A DNA stretch of 12,908 nucleotides from Pseudomonadota bacterium (lineage in GTDB: Bacteria; Pseudomonadota; Alphaproteobacteria; Rhizobiales; Beijerinckiaceae), in NCBI GenBank assembly GCA_023393655.1, contig JAEWKP010000458.1, positions 1-12,908 of the forward strand, written 5' to 3'. Position 1 is the first letter of the stretch. Every line of letters begins with the position of its first letter. The notes beneath the pieces were generated by a model. The model did not search any database. It saw only the letters and a list, made by a program, of their open reading frames with translations, and was not told the DNA's origin. Positions 1 to 6,298 of the stretch are shown here, in pieces. The position numbers and the translations under genes were made by a program.

Positions 1-5
1 GCACG

Positions 6-26
6 GTTTCGCGCCGTCCGCGAAAC
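6..26. repeat. 8-bp perfect inverted repeat at the left edge
   Basis: GTTTCGCG (6-13) and CGCGAAAC (19-26) are exact reverse complements separated by five bases. No T-run follows on either strand, so it is not a convincing intrinsic terminator. It lies about 70 bases upstream of the first small secreted-protein gene and could be an operator, or the tail of a structure belonging to a gene outside the window. The symmetry is seen directly; any role is a guess. Confidence 0.35.
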
Positions 27-96
27 AAGGCCCGCCATCCGCCTCACGATGACGGGCCAGTTTCCGGCAAGGCCGGTGGCGCGATGGAGACCAGGG

Positions 97-348
97 ATGT
101 TCCGGACAATGTTTCTCGCCGCCGCGCTGGCGGGTTCCTTGGGCGGAGCTGCGCTGGCGGCGCCCCCGGTTTCGGCCGCACCTGTCGCTGCCGCGGCCGG
201 ACAACCCGCGCTGGCCGGACAAGGCCTCGTCGCGCAGGCCCAATATTACGGCCTGCGCCGATATCGGCGCCCGCGCTGCTTCTGGGCCGATCGCCGCGTC
301 TGGAACGGCTGGCGCTGGGTGGTTCGCCCGGTGCGCATCTGCCGCTGA
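97..348 (+). CDS. small secreted protein with Cys/Trp/Arg-rich C-terminus
   Basis: This encodes an 83-residue exported protein of unknown function. The ATG at 97 is preferred over the in-frame ATG at 49 because GGAGA (86-90) sits six bases before it and translation then begins directly with a signal peptide (MFRTMFLAAALAGSLGGAAL). An Ala/Pro-rich stretch follows (about residues 21-40), then AQAQYYGLRRYRRPR and a tail with C61, W63, W69, W72, W74 and C82. The two cysteines bracket the tail and could form a disulfide in the periplasm. Small secreted proteins of this style, with YYG/RRY segments and a C-W...RPVR-C tail, are common in Hyphomicrobiales and mostly unnamed. The next gene shares the MFRT start, the A-P-[VI]-A-A-A segment and the Q-A-Q-Y-Y motif, so the two look like diverged tandem duplicates. 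Export is well supported; function is unknown. Confidence 0.75.
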   Translation: MFRTMFLAAALAGSLGGAALAAPPVSAAPVAAAAGQPALAGQGLVAQAQYYGLRRYRRPRCFWADRRVWNGWRWVVRPVRICR

Positions 349-360
349 GCAGCTCCCAAG

Positions 361-381
361 AATGGCCGCAATGTGGCCGTT
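361..381. other. weak hairpin after the first secreted-protein gene
   Basis: AATGGCCGC and GTGGCCGTT can pair (9 bp, including two G-U pairs) around an AAT loop, 13 bases after the first stop codon. No T-run follows. It may be a 3' stabilising hairpin or a weak transcription boundary between the two tandem genes, or chance in GC-rich DNA. Confidence 0.25.
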
Positions 382-505
382 GGCTGAAGGCAAGCTGAAC
401 GACGCGATTCCGTGCCGTTCAGGTTCGAGGCCCTAACATTCGACGCAAGGACGGCGTTTTCCATCCGACGGCAGGGACTGCCGGCGCCATCTCATGGAGG
501 TTTTC

Positions 506-811
506 ATGTTTCGGACACTGATCGTCACCATGGCGACCGCTGGCGCGCTGGGCGTGGCCGGCATCGCCGCTACCCCTGCTTCTGCCGCCCCGATTGCGGC
601 AGCCCCGATTGCGGCCGCGCCCTCGGTCTCGGGCGAAGGCACGGTGCAGCAGGCCCAGTATTATTACGGGCCGCGTCGCTATTACGGCCGGCCGCGCTAC
701 TACGGCCCCCGCTATTACGGGCCGCGCCGCTATTACGGCCCGCCGCGCTTCTATGGCCCGCCGGCCTATTATGCTCCGCGGCGGTTCTACGGGCCGCGCT
801 ACTACTGGTAA
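506..811 (+). CDS. tyrosine-rich repeat secreted protein
   Basis: This 101-residue protein has a signal peptide (about residues 1-27, likely cleavage after A-S-A) and an Ala/Pro segment (API-AAAP repeated twice). Residues 52-101 are low complexity, made of a degenerate [YF]-Y-G-P-[RP]-[RA] unit repeated about eight times. This segment has 17 Tyr in 50 residues, many Arg and Pro, no Cys, and ends in W101. The ATG at 506 is chosen over 494 because GGAGG (496-500) lies five bases upstream and the protein then starts MFRT like its upstream neighbour. The composition predicts a basic, disordered, aromatic-rich exported protein. Binding to envelope polymers, self-assembly or Tyr cross-linking are possible but purely inferred. 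Its stop overlaps the 3' end of the convergent methyltransferase gene by 10 bases. I do not recognise a named family. Confidence 0.75.
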   Translation: MFRTLIVTMATAGALGVAGIAATPASAAPIAAAPIAAAPSVSGEGTVQQAQYYYGPRRYYGRPRYYGPRYYGPRRYYGPPRFYGPPAYYAPRRFYGPRYYW

Positions 812-1587
812 TAGGGCGTCAGGCGCCCGCGGCCGCGATGGACCGCATCGCTCAAGGGTGTCAGCCTGCCATCAGCGCCATTGATCACGAAAGCCGGCAG
901 CAACGCTGCCGGCATTCTGCTGTTCAGCACGGCCGTGACGATGATGCGGATCGCGGGCTTGTCGGCAAAGGCATGGACCGGACGGACCGCGACCGCGCCG
1001 AAGCCCGTTTCGAGGTCGGCCAGAACTTCGGGCAGCGCCTCGACCCGGTGAATCAGCGCGAGATGCCCACCCGGCCGGAGCAGGCGCCGGGCCGCCCGCA
1101 GCCAGGGCGCGAGCGCTCCTTCGGCGACATGGGCCGCCTTGCGATTAGGGACAGGCGAGGCCCTGCTGCCGCCCGGGGGATAGAAGGGCGGGTTCATCGC
1201 CACCGCATCGAAGGACGCGGATACCAGGCCAAGTTCGGAGAGAATCGCGGCCCGCGCCGTGACATCTCCGGCGATCGCCGTCACGCGATCCGCCATGTGG
1301 TTGAGCCCGGCATTGCGCACGGCCAGCGCGGCAAGCTCCGGATCGCGCTCCAGCAGCGTGACCTGCAATTCCGGCTGGGCCAGCGCCGCGGCGAGGCCAA
1401 CCGTGCCGACGCCGGCCCCGATATCGAGCAACGCGCCACCGCCCAGGCCCGGCAGCGCCGCGGCGAGCAAGACGGCATCGCTGCCGGCGCGGTGGCCCTT
1501 GCGCGGCTGGAGCAACCTCAACCGGCCATCGAGCAAACGATCCTCGACGATCTCGCCCAGCGCCGAGCCCGGTTCGATCTCACTCAT
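802..1587 (-). CDS. tRNA1(Val) (adenine(37)-N6)-methyltransferase, TrmN6/YfiC-type
   Basis: This is a 261-residue SAM-dependent methyltransferase. Near the N-terminus is QPRKGHRAGSDAVLLAAA, typical of the TrmN6/YfiC group. Motif I is LDIGAGVG (about residues 54-61), followed by the acidic SAM-contact segment LLERD (about 78-82). The catalytic NPPFY (about 132-136) is the NPPY-type motif of adenine-N6 methyltransferases. In E. coli this family methylates A37 of tRNA(Val); that substrate is inferred by family. The frame can be extended upstream, but the ATG at 1587 is preferred because it sits inside the stop of the upstream DUF2007 gene (ATGAGTGA, 8-base overlap), implying translational coupling. 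The gene ends in TAG at 802-804, convergent with and overlapping the Tyr-rich protein gene. The class is secure; the exact target is less so, since related N6/N5-glutamine methyltransferases share the NPPY motif. Confidence 0.85.
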   Translation of the reverse strand: MSEIEPGSALGEIVEDRLLDGRLRLLQPRKGHRAGSDAVLLAAALPGLGGGALLDIGAGVGTVGLAAALAQPELQVTLLERDPELAALAVRNAGLNHMADRVTAIAGDVTARAAILSELGLVSASFDAVAMNPPFYPPGGSRASPVPNRKAAHVAEGALAPWLRAARRLLRPGGHLALIHRVEALPEVLADLETGFGAVAVRPVHAFADKPAIRIIVTAVLNSRMPAALLPAFVINGADGRLTPLSDAVHRGRGRLTPYYQ

Positions 1588-1804
1588 CACGCAATTCTGA
1601 CCCGTAGCCGGCCTCGACCAGCAAAGCCCGCGCGCGCCTGCGATCGGCATCGCGCACCAGCAGGCGGCGCGGGAAGGCCCCGATCATGCCTTCAAGCGAA
1701 CTGATATGCTGATCTGCGATCAGGCAGTCGAGATTGGCCGAAGCCAGCAGCGCCTCGACGGCGCCGAGCAGGATAAGGTCATTGGTGCGCAGGAGTTCGT
1801 GCAT
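1580..1804 (-). CDS. DUF2007 domain protein
   Basis: This is a 74-residue protein without a signal peptide. The N-terminus (MHELLRTNDLILLGAVEALL) and the central region with A-F-P-R-R-L-L-V match the single DUF2007 ('putative signal transducing protein') fold, which resembles a small ferredoxin-like domain. Biochemical function is unknown. It is the first gene of a two-gene unit with the methyltransferase, overlapping it by eight bases, a pairing I believe is common in Hyphomicrobiales. GGAG lies four bases before the ATG but is embedded in a perfect 14-base palindrome (1805-1818) immediately upstream of the start, which might affect translation. The family call comes from sequence resemblance and neighbourhood. 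Confidence 0.75.
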   Translation of the reverse strand: MHELLRTNDLILLGAVEALLASANLDCLIADQHISSLEGMIGAFPRRLLVRDADRRRARALLVEAGYGSELRDE

Positions 1805-1818
1805 GGCTCCATGGAGCC
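1805..1818. promoter_or_regulatory. 14-bp palindrome covering the RBS of the DUF2007 gene
   Basis: GGCTCCATGGAGCC is a perfect palindrome that abuts the minus-strand ATG at 1802-1804. In mRNA it could fold as GGCTC-CATG-GAGCC, placing GGAG of the Shine-Dalgarno partly in the 3' arm. It also contains an out-of-frame upstream ATG. It could be a translational control hairpin or a protein-binding site; only the symmetry and position are seen. Confidence 0.4.
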
Positions 1819-1921
1819 CAAGCGCCCGGGTTTGTGCAAGAGCCGTCGGCTTTCAGGCCCCCCGCTCACGCAAAGGTGCGGCGTCACGCCGGTTTGCAGG
1901 GGCTGGCGTCCCATGCGACGG

Positions 1922-1937
1922 TTGTGGCATTGCACAA
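1922..1937. promoter_or_regulatory. dyad TTGTG-N6-CACAA between divergent genes
   Basis: TTGTG (1922-1926) and CACAA (1933-1937) form a 5-bp dyad 42 bases upstream of the GTG start of the polyprenyl synthase gene. A second related octamer, TTGTGCAA (1832-1839), is the exact reverse complement of TTGCACAA (1930-1937). The spacing does not match the classic CRP (TGTGA-N6-TCACA) or FNR (TTGAT-N4-ATCAA) site. This is a possible operator pair in the shared promoter region 1819-1978, with no known regulator assigned. Confidence 0.25.
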
Positions 1938-1966
1938 GCGCGCCAACCGGCGCGAGGATCTGACCC

Positions 1967-1970
1967 GGAG
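1967..1970 (+). promoter_or_regulatory. RBS that decides the GTG start of the polyprenyl synthase
   Basis: GGAG ends eight bases before the GTG at 1979. The in-frame GTG at 1970 overlaps this GGAG and so cannot use it, which makes the 1979 start the better choice. Confidence 0.6.
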
Positions 1971-1978
1971 TGTTTCCA

Positions 1979-2995
1979 GTGGGCGTCGTCGTCTCCCTCG
2001 AGGAACGGGAATCGAATCAGGCCAGCATCGAGCCGCTGGTCGCGCTGACGCGCTCGGACATGGAACGCGTCAACGCGATGATCATCTCGCGCACCGGCTC
2101 CGACGTGACGATGATCCCGGAGGTCGCCAATCACCTGATCTCCTCGGGCGGCAAACGGCTGCGGCCGATGCTGACGCTCGCGATGGCCGACCTCTGCGGC
2201 TATGCGGGCGATGGCCATGTCAAGCTCGCCGCCTCCGTCGAGTTCATGCACACGGCCACGCTGCTCCACGACGATGTCGTCGACGAGAGCGACATGCGCC
2301 GCGGCAAGCTCGCCGCCCGCATGCTCTGGGGCAACGAGGCGAGCGTCCTGGTCGGCGATTTCCTGCTCGGCCAGGCCTTCAAGATGATGGTCGAGGTCGG
2401 CTCGCTGCGCGCCCTCGACATCCTGTCGACGGCCGCCTCCGTGATCGCCGAGGGCGAGGTTCTCCAGCTCTCGGTCGCCAAGAACACGGAAACGACCGAG
2501 GACGAATATCTGGCAGTGATCCGCGGCAAGACGGCCGAGCTCTTCGCCGCCGCCTGCGAGGTCGGACCGGTCATCGCCGGCTCGCCCAAGGCCGATGCCG
2601 CCGCCTGCCGCAGCTATGGCCTCAATCTCGGCATCGCCTTCCAGCTCATCGACGACGCGCTCGACTATGGCGGCGTCGCCGCCAAGCTCGGCAAGAACAC
2701 CGGCGACGATTTCCGTGAGGGCAAGATCACCTTGCCCGTCGTGCTCTCGTTCCGCCGCGGCGACGAGGCCGAACGCGCCTTCTGGAAGCGCACGCTGCAG
2801 GACGGCGAGATCCGCGACGGCGATCTGGAAGAAGCGCAGGCGATCATGCGCCGGCACAAGGCGCTCGACGACACGATCGCCCGCGCCGAGCACTATGCCC
2901 GGATGGCCAAGGATGCGCTCGGTCTTTTCCCGGCCTCGCCGATGAAGCAGGCTCTCAACGCCGCCGTCGATTTCTGCGTCGCGCGGGCGCATTGA
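1979..2995 (+). CDS. ispB: long-chain polyprenyl diphosphate synthase (octaprenyl/decaprenyl type)
   Basis: This trans-prenyltransferase of 338 residues is the usual length for the family. It adds isopentenyl diphosphate units to an allylic primer to build the ubiquinone side chain in the cytoplasm. The substrate-binding motif GGKRLRP is present. The first Asp-rich motif is H-DDVVD (about residues 98-102), followed by RRGK. The second is FQLIDDALDY (DD at about 225-226), followed by GKITLPV. The fifth residue before the first DD is Ala (about 93), a small residue as expected for long-chain rather than farnesyl or geranyl products. Alphaproteobacteria usually make Q-10, so a decaprenyl product is likely, but chain length cannot be read reliably from sequence. 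The start is GTG at 1979. It is convergent with ispE. The symbol ispB is used by family; ddsA or dps would be equally fair. Confidence 0.9.
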   Translation: MGVVVSLEERESNQASIEPLVALTRSDMERVNAMIISRTGSDVTMIPEVANHLISSGGKRLRPMLTLAMADLCGYAGDGHVKLAASVEFMHTATLLHDDVVDESDMRRGKLAARMLWGNEASVLVGDFLLGQAFKMMVEVGSLRALDILSTAASVIAEGEVLQLSVAKNTETTEDEYLAVIRGKTAELFAAACEVGPVIAGSPKADAAACRSYGLNLGIAFQLIDDALDYGGVAAKLGKNTGDDFREGKITLPVVLSFRRGDEAERAFWKRTLQDGEIRDGDLEEAQAIMRRHKALDDTIARAEHYARMAKDALGLFPASPMKQALNAAVDFCVARAH

Positions 2996-3009
2996 GGCAA
3001 GCGCGTCCT

Positions 3010-3095
3010 GCCCGGGCTTGCCCCGAGCATCTGGGAAGCCAGTGCTTTCCTGTCGCGAGGTTCTCGGGTCTGCGCTGCGCCTCGCCCGAGAATGA
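3010..3095. repeat. REP-like intergenic palindromic element between convergent genes
   Basis: The 109-base gap between the stops of the polyprenyl synthase and ispE holds CCCGGGCTTGCCCCGAG followed by a stem TTCTCGGG (3061-3068) / CCCGAGAA (3085-3092) with a 16-base loop. CTCGGG/CCCGAG hairpins ending in GAATGACGG are typical repetitive intergenic elements of Hyphomicrobiales (recalled, not searched). No T-run is present. It may mark or protect both mRNA 3' ends. Confidence 0.5.
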
Positions 3096-3104
3096 CGGCT
3101 GCGT

Positions 3105-3980
3105 CTAACGCAGCAGCGTCGGCTTCACCCACCAGCCCGGCCGCTCGCGCTGTAACGTCCTGGCGGCCGCAGCGCTAGAGGCGCAATCGTCGAACAGCGC
3201 GAAGCAGGTCGCGCCCGAGCCGGACATGCGCGCGAGCCGGCAACCGGGCAACGCCGCAAGCCGGTCCAGGACCTCGCCGATCACCGGTGCACCCCGCTGC
3301 GCCGGTGCTGCGAGATCATTACTGGTGGTCGCCAGATGGGCCAGCAAATCCGAGGCCGATGCCGGAACCGCAAGATTCTGCACGCGCGCTTCCGATACCG
3401 CCTCACCCGCCTTGAGACCAAGCGCTCGGAATACTCCCACCGTCTCGACGCCCACACCCGGATTGACCAGCACCGCAAAGAGCGGCGGCAGCCTGAGCAC
3501 AGGGCCGAGCTTTTCACCGATGCCGGCCATCAGCCGCGCGCGCGAATGGAGACAGACCGATACGTCGGCTCCGACCTGCGCGGCGACCTCCCGCAGGATC
3601 GGATCGCCCGGAGCGATGCCGTTCAGGCGCGCGAGCAGGCGCAGCGCCGCAGCCGCATCGGCCGAGCCGCCGCCGATTCCCGAGGCGACCGGCAGGCGCT
3701 TGACGAGATGGAAGCGTCCCAGGCGTAGGCCCGGTCGCGCGGCAGCCAGAGCGCGGGCAGCGCGCAGGACGAGATTGCCGTCATCGGCCGCGAGTCCCTC
3801 GGACCGGGGCCCCGCGAGCGTCAGAGAAAGGCCGGCACCGGGATCGAGCGACAGCGTGTCGCCGATTCCGGCGAAAGCGACGAGGCTTTCGAGCTCGTGA
3901 TAGCCATCGGCGCGCCGGCCGAGAACCCGCAGATCGAGATTGACCTTGGCGCGCGCACGCGTCGTCAGAGGCAGGGCCAC
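3105..3980 (-). CDS. ispE: 4-diphosphocytidyl-2-C-methyl-D-erythritol kinase
   Basis: This 291-residue GHMP-superfamily kinase phosphorylates the 2-hydroxyl of CDP-methylerythritol with ATP, the fourth step of the MEP route to isopentenyl and dimethylallyl diphosphate, in the cytoplasm. The N-terminal AKVNLDL carries the catalytic-type Lys (K12), and ADGYHELES follows. The ATP-binding glycine-rich loop is LPVASGIGGGSADAAAAL (about residues 96-113). GADVSVCL (about 137-144) holds the catalytic-type D139; the usual Pro after V is Ser here. The C-terminal GHMP motif is ARMSGSGATCFALF (about 250-263). Length is normal. It starts 26 bases after the stop of the TPR gene, so both are probably one transcript. 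It is convergent with the polyprenyl synthase, which uses the pathway's products. Confidence 0.93.
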   Translation of the reverse strand: MALPLTTRARAKVNLDLRVLGRRADGYHELESLVAFAGIGDTLSLDPGAGLSLTLAGPRSEGLAADDGNLVLRAARALAAARPGLRLGRFHLVKRLPVASGIGGGSADAAAALRLLARLNGIAPGDPILREVAAQVGADVSVCLHSRARLMAGIGEKLGPVLRLPPLFAVLVNPGVGVETVGVFRALGLKAGEAVSEARVQNLAVPASASDLLAHLATTSNDLAAPAQRGAPVIGEVLDRLAALPGCRLARMSGSGATCFALFDDCASSAAAARTLQRERPGWWVKPTLLR

Positions 3981-4006
3981 GGCGTGAGGTCGGCGACGCG
4001 GAAGCG

Positions 4007-5782
4007 TCAGCCGCCGTCCTTCTTGGTCTCCTCGACGGCATTGGCCGAGGGATCCTCCAACCCGCGCTCGATCTTGCGCAGGATCTTCTCCAGGTCCTCG
4101 GGCTCGGGCTTGAGGTCACGGGCGTGGTTCCACTGGAACTTCGCCTCGAGCTGGCGCCCGGTGCGCCAGTAGACGTCGCCGAGATGGTCGTTGATGACCG
4201 GATCGGACGGGCGCAGTTCCGCGGCGCGCTCGATCTCGCGCGAGGCATCCTCATAGCGGCCGAGGCGGTAATAGGCCCAGCCGAGCGAATCGATGATGTA
4301 GCCGTCGCGCGGGCGCAGCTCGACGGCGCGGCGCAGCATGTCGAGCGCCTCGTCGAGCTTGAGATGCTTGTCGACCAGCGAATAGCCGAGATAGTTCAGC
4401 ACCAGCGCACGCTCGCGGCCGAGCGGATCGGGCAGGAGTTCGAGCGCCTTGCGCAGATCGGCTTCGGCCTCGGGCCAGCGATTGGTGCGCTCGCGGGCGA
4501 TGCCGCGGAAATAGAACAGGTCCCAGTTGGCGCGGCCGGGCGAGGCGAGCTTGTCGATGGCCTTGTCATAGGCCGCCGCGGCTTCCACGAATTTCTTGCG
4601 CGAGCGATAGATGTTGCCGAGCGCCGAGAGCGCGTCGACATCGTCCGGCCGCTCGGCAATGACCTTGTCGAGATGCTTCACCGCTTCTTCGGGCTTGCCC
4701 AGGTTTTCCAGGGCCAGACCGGCCTGGATCTCGGCATTCGGGCGCAGCGGCGAGGAGACCGGCATCTTGTCGTAGACGGCGACGGCATCCTCGGGCTGGC
4801 GGGCGCGTTCGAGAATGTCGCCGAGCGTCAGGATGGCGAGGTCGTGGCCGGGGTCGAGATAGATCGCCATGCGCAGGTAGAGCAGCGCGGCGGCTTCGTC
4901 GCCCTGGCGGTTGCCGGCGCTGGCGAGGCCATAGAGCACCTCGGCCGCGCCCTGCTGCGGCGTCGAGACCTGACGCGGCGGCGCATCCTTCTTGCCGACG
5001 AGCGCCATGCCCTCGCGGATGATCGGGTGATTCGGCAGCAGCCGGTCGAAGGCGGCATAGGTTTCCGCCGCGCCGTTGAAATCACCGTTGCGGGCCTGGA
5101 AGCGCGCCCAGAGATCGACCAGCCGGAGCGTGGTCTTCTCGGCGTCATAGGCGGATTTCAGTCGCTTCTCGGCTTCGCCCTTGCGGCCGGCGGCGTCGAG
5201 AATGAGCCCGGCGTGATAGTCGCGGAAAAGATTGTAGGACGCCTCGCCCTTCAGGCGCTCCAGCGTGTCGATCGCCCGGCGGGAATTGCCGGAGCCGAGA
5301 TAGGACCAGGCCGTGAGCAGCGTCGCGGTGATGTCGGCCGCGCGCCCCCTGCCCCCGCGCTGGAGATGATTGCGCGCCGTCCGGTAGCTCTTCTGCTTGA
5401 TCGAGCGGATACCGATGACGAGCTGGGCCAGCCCGTTGCTCGGATCCTGCTGGATCAGCTTGTCGGCGGCCCGGAAGGCATCCGGCATGGCGCCGTCGGC
5501 CAGGAAGGCGACGAAGGCGCGCTCGGTCAGGTCGTTGTTCTGCGGATCTTCCTTGATCGCCTCGCGCAGATAGACGGAGGCTGCGCCGAGATCGCGGGAG
5601 GCACCGGCGACGATCGCGGCGAGATAGTTGCCTTCCAGGCTGTCGCCCGGCTCGAGCGTGTCGGCCGTGCGGGCTTGCGTCGCGCCCTGGGCGGCGGCCA
5701 CGGCTGGCAGGAACATCAAAAGCGACAACGCAGCAGCCGTGCCGGAAGCACGCACCTTCTTCAATAATGTCACGACTGCCAT
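4007..5782 (-). CDS. secreted tetratricopeptide-repeat protein
   Basis: The protein has 591 residues from the chosen ATG at 5782. That start gives a basic N-terminus and a hydrophobic segment (A-A-A-L-S-L-L-M-F-L-P-A-V-A-A-A) typical of a signal peptide, with GAGGGAG just upstream although the spacing is short. The open frame continues 68 codons further up, but those residues do not look like protein and would bury the signal. After a short linker the protein is almost entirely TPR-like helical hairpins. The clearest units are in the second half, for example ALGNIYRSRKKFVEAAAAYDKA, LNYLGYSLVDKHLKLDEAL, IDSLGWAYYRLGRYEDA and INDHLGDVYWRTGRQLEA. TPRs are protein-binding scaffolds, so a periplasmic or outer-membrane assembly role is plausible, but no partner is visible. 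Placement directly upstream of ispE is, from memory, conserved in Hyphomicrobiales. Confidence 0.85.
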   Translation of the reverse strand: MAVVTLLKKVRASGTAAALSLLMFLPAVAAAQGATQARTADTLEPGDSLEGNYLAAIVAGASRDLGAASVYLREAIKEDPQNNDLTERAFVAFLADGAMPDAFRAADKLIQQDPSNGLAQLVIGIRSIKQKSYRTARNHLQRGGRGRAADITATLLTAWSYLGSGNSRRAIDTLERLKGEASYNLFRDYHAGLILDAAGRKGEAEKRLKSAYDAEKTTLRLVDLWARFQARNGDFNGAAETYAAFDRLLPNHPIIREGMALVGKKDAPPRQVSTPQQGAAEVLYGLASAGNRQGDEAAALLYLRMAIYLDPGHDLAILTLGDILERARQPEDAVAVYDKMPVSSPLRPNAEIQAGLALENLGKPEEAVKHLDKVIAERPDDVDALSALGNIYRSRKKFVEAAAAYDKAIDKLASPGRANWDLFYFRGIARERTNRWPEAEADLRKALELLPDPLGRERALVLNYLGYSLVDKHLKLDEALDMLRRAVELRPRDGYIIDSLGWAYYRLGRYEDASREIERAAELRPSDPVINDHLGDVYWRTGRQLEAKFQWNHARDLKPEPEDLEKILRKIERGLEDPSANAVEETKKDGG

Positions 5783-6053
5783 TCTCCCTCGGTCCGCAGC
5801 CTCACCATCTCGGGGCGCACTCTTCCAGCGGACCGTGATCGCTTCGCGTAGGCTGCCAAGATGGCGGTTTCCGGGCGGACGGGCAAGCGGCCCCCCGCCC
5901 GAATGCAGCTGTTTCGTAGCAGCGGCGCAACACTCCCGGAAATCTGCCTGACCAAGCGGCCGAAAGCCGAAAACGGTGATCATCACGCAGAGATATCGCG
6001 CCTATAGCTTGTCAGTCTGCAGCTTTCGCTGCGATTCCACTGGGACTGTTCCA
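5783..6053. other. divergent intergenic region
   Basis: These 271 bases separate the TPR gene (minus) and the small lipoprotein gene (plus) and must hold both promoters. I find no RNA gene, no strong inverted repeat and no convincing -35/-10 pair. An in-frame extension of the TPR frame runs through part of it but has no protein-like features. Confidence 0.5.
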
Positions 6054-6164
6054 ATGAAGAAGATCATTCTGAGCATTGCCGCCGTCGCACTCCTCGGCGG
6101 CTTCGTCGCCGGCTGCGCCAAGGACGAGACCAAGCCGGTCGCCAAGGTCGTCCGCAAGGGCTGA
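6054..6164 (+). CDS. tiny lipoprotein (36 residues)
   Basis: The frame encodes MKKIILSIAAVALLGGFVAGC followed by 15 more residues. A Lys-Lys start, hydrophobic core and lipobox V-A-G-C (Cys21) predict cleavage by signal peptidase II and lipidation. The mature peptide is only 16 residues and strongly basic (AKDETKPVAKVVRKG after Cys). Asp is not at +2, so outer-membrane sorting would be the default expectation if Lol rules apply. The ATG at 6054 is chosen over the upstream in-frame ATG at 5976 because the signal peptide begins here; the ribosome site (GGGA at about 6042-6045) is weak. A strong intrinsic terminator follows 20 bases after the stop, so it is a stand-alone short transcript. Function is unknown. 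Entericidin-like or other small envelope lipoproteins have this architecture, but I do not claim homology. Confidence 0.75.
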   Translation: MKKIILSIAAVALLGGFVAGCAKDETKPVAKVVRKG

Positions 6165-6184
6165 TCAACTCCGGTTGAAACGAC

Positions 6185-6216
6185 AAAGGGCGCGCCGGCC
6201 GGCGCGCCCTTTTTTT
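6185..6216 (+). terminator. strong intrinsic terminator of the small lipoprotein gene
   Basis: An 11-bp perfect inverted repeat, GGGCGCGCCGG / CCGGCGCGCCC (6188-6209), is flanked by AAA on the left and seven T on the right (6210-6216). In RNA it would fold with a GGCC loop and end in a U-run. The T-run is only on the plus side, so it mainly ends plus-strand transcription. The minus-strand flank has just three T after the stem and could act weakly on the etfQO transcript. Confidence 0.92.
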
Positions 6217-6298
6217 GATTCAATGATGGAATGCCACAGGTGGCGCCGGCCAAGAACGATCGAATCATCGACCATCCCGGCAGGCAAGCCGGACGCCA

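Noticed and set aside
412..1704. 430-codon plus-strand open frame
   Set aside because: It runs antisense to the TrmN6-type methyltransferase and overlaps the Tyr-rich protein gene. Its translation is Arg/Gln/Ala-rich without any domain, as expected for a shadow frame in GC-rich DNA.
1853..2992. 379-codon minus-strand open frame
   Set aside because: It is antisense to the polyprenyl diphosphate synthase, which has both Asp-rich motifs; the minus frame shows only compositional bias.
4124..5767. 547-codon plus-strand open frame
   Set aside because: It is antisense to the TPR gene. The composition mirrors the TPR codons and no motif or signal is present.
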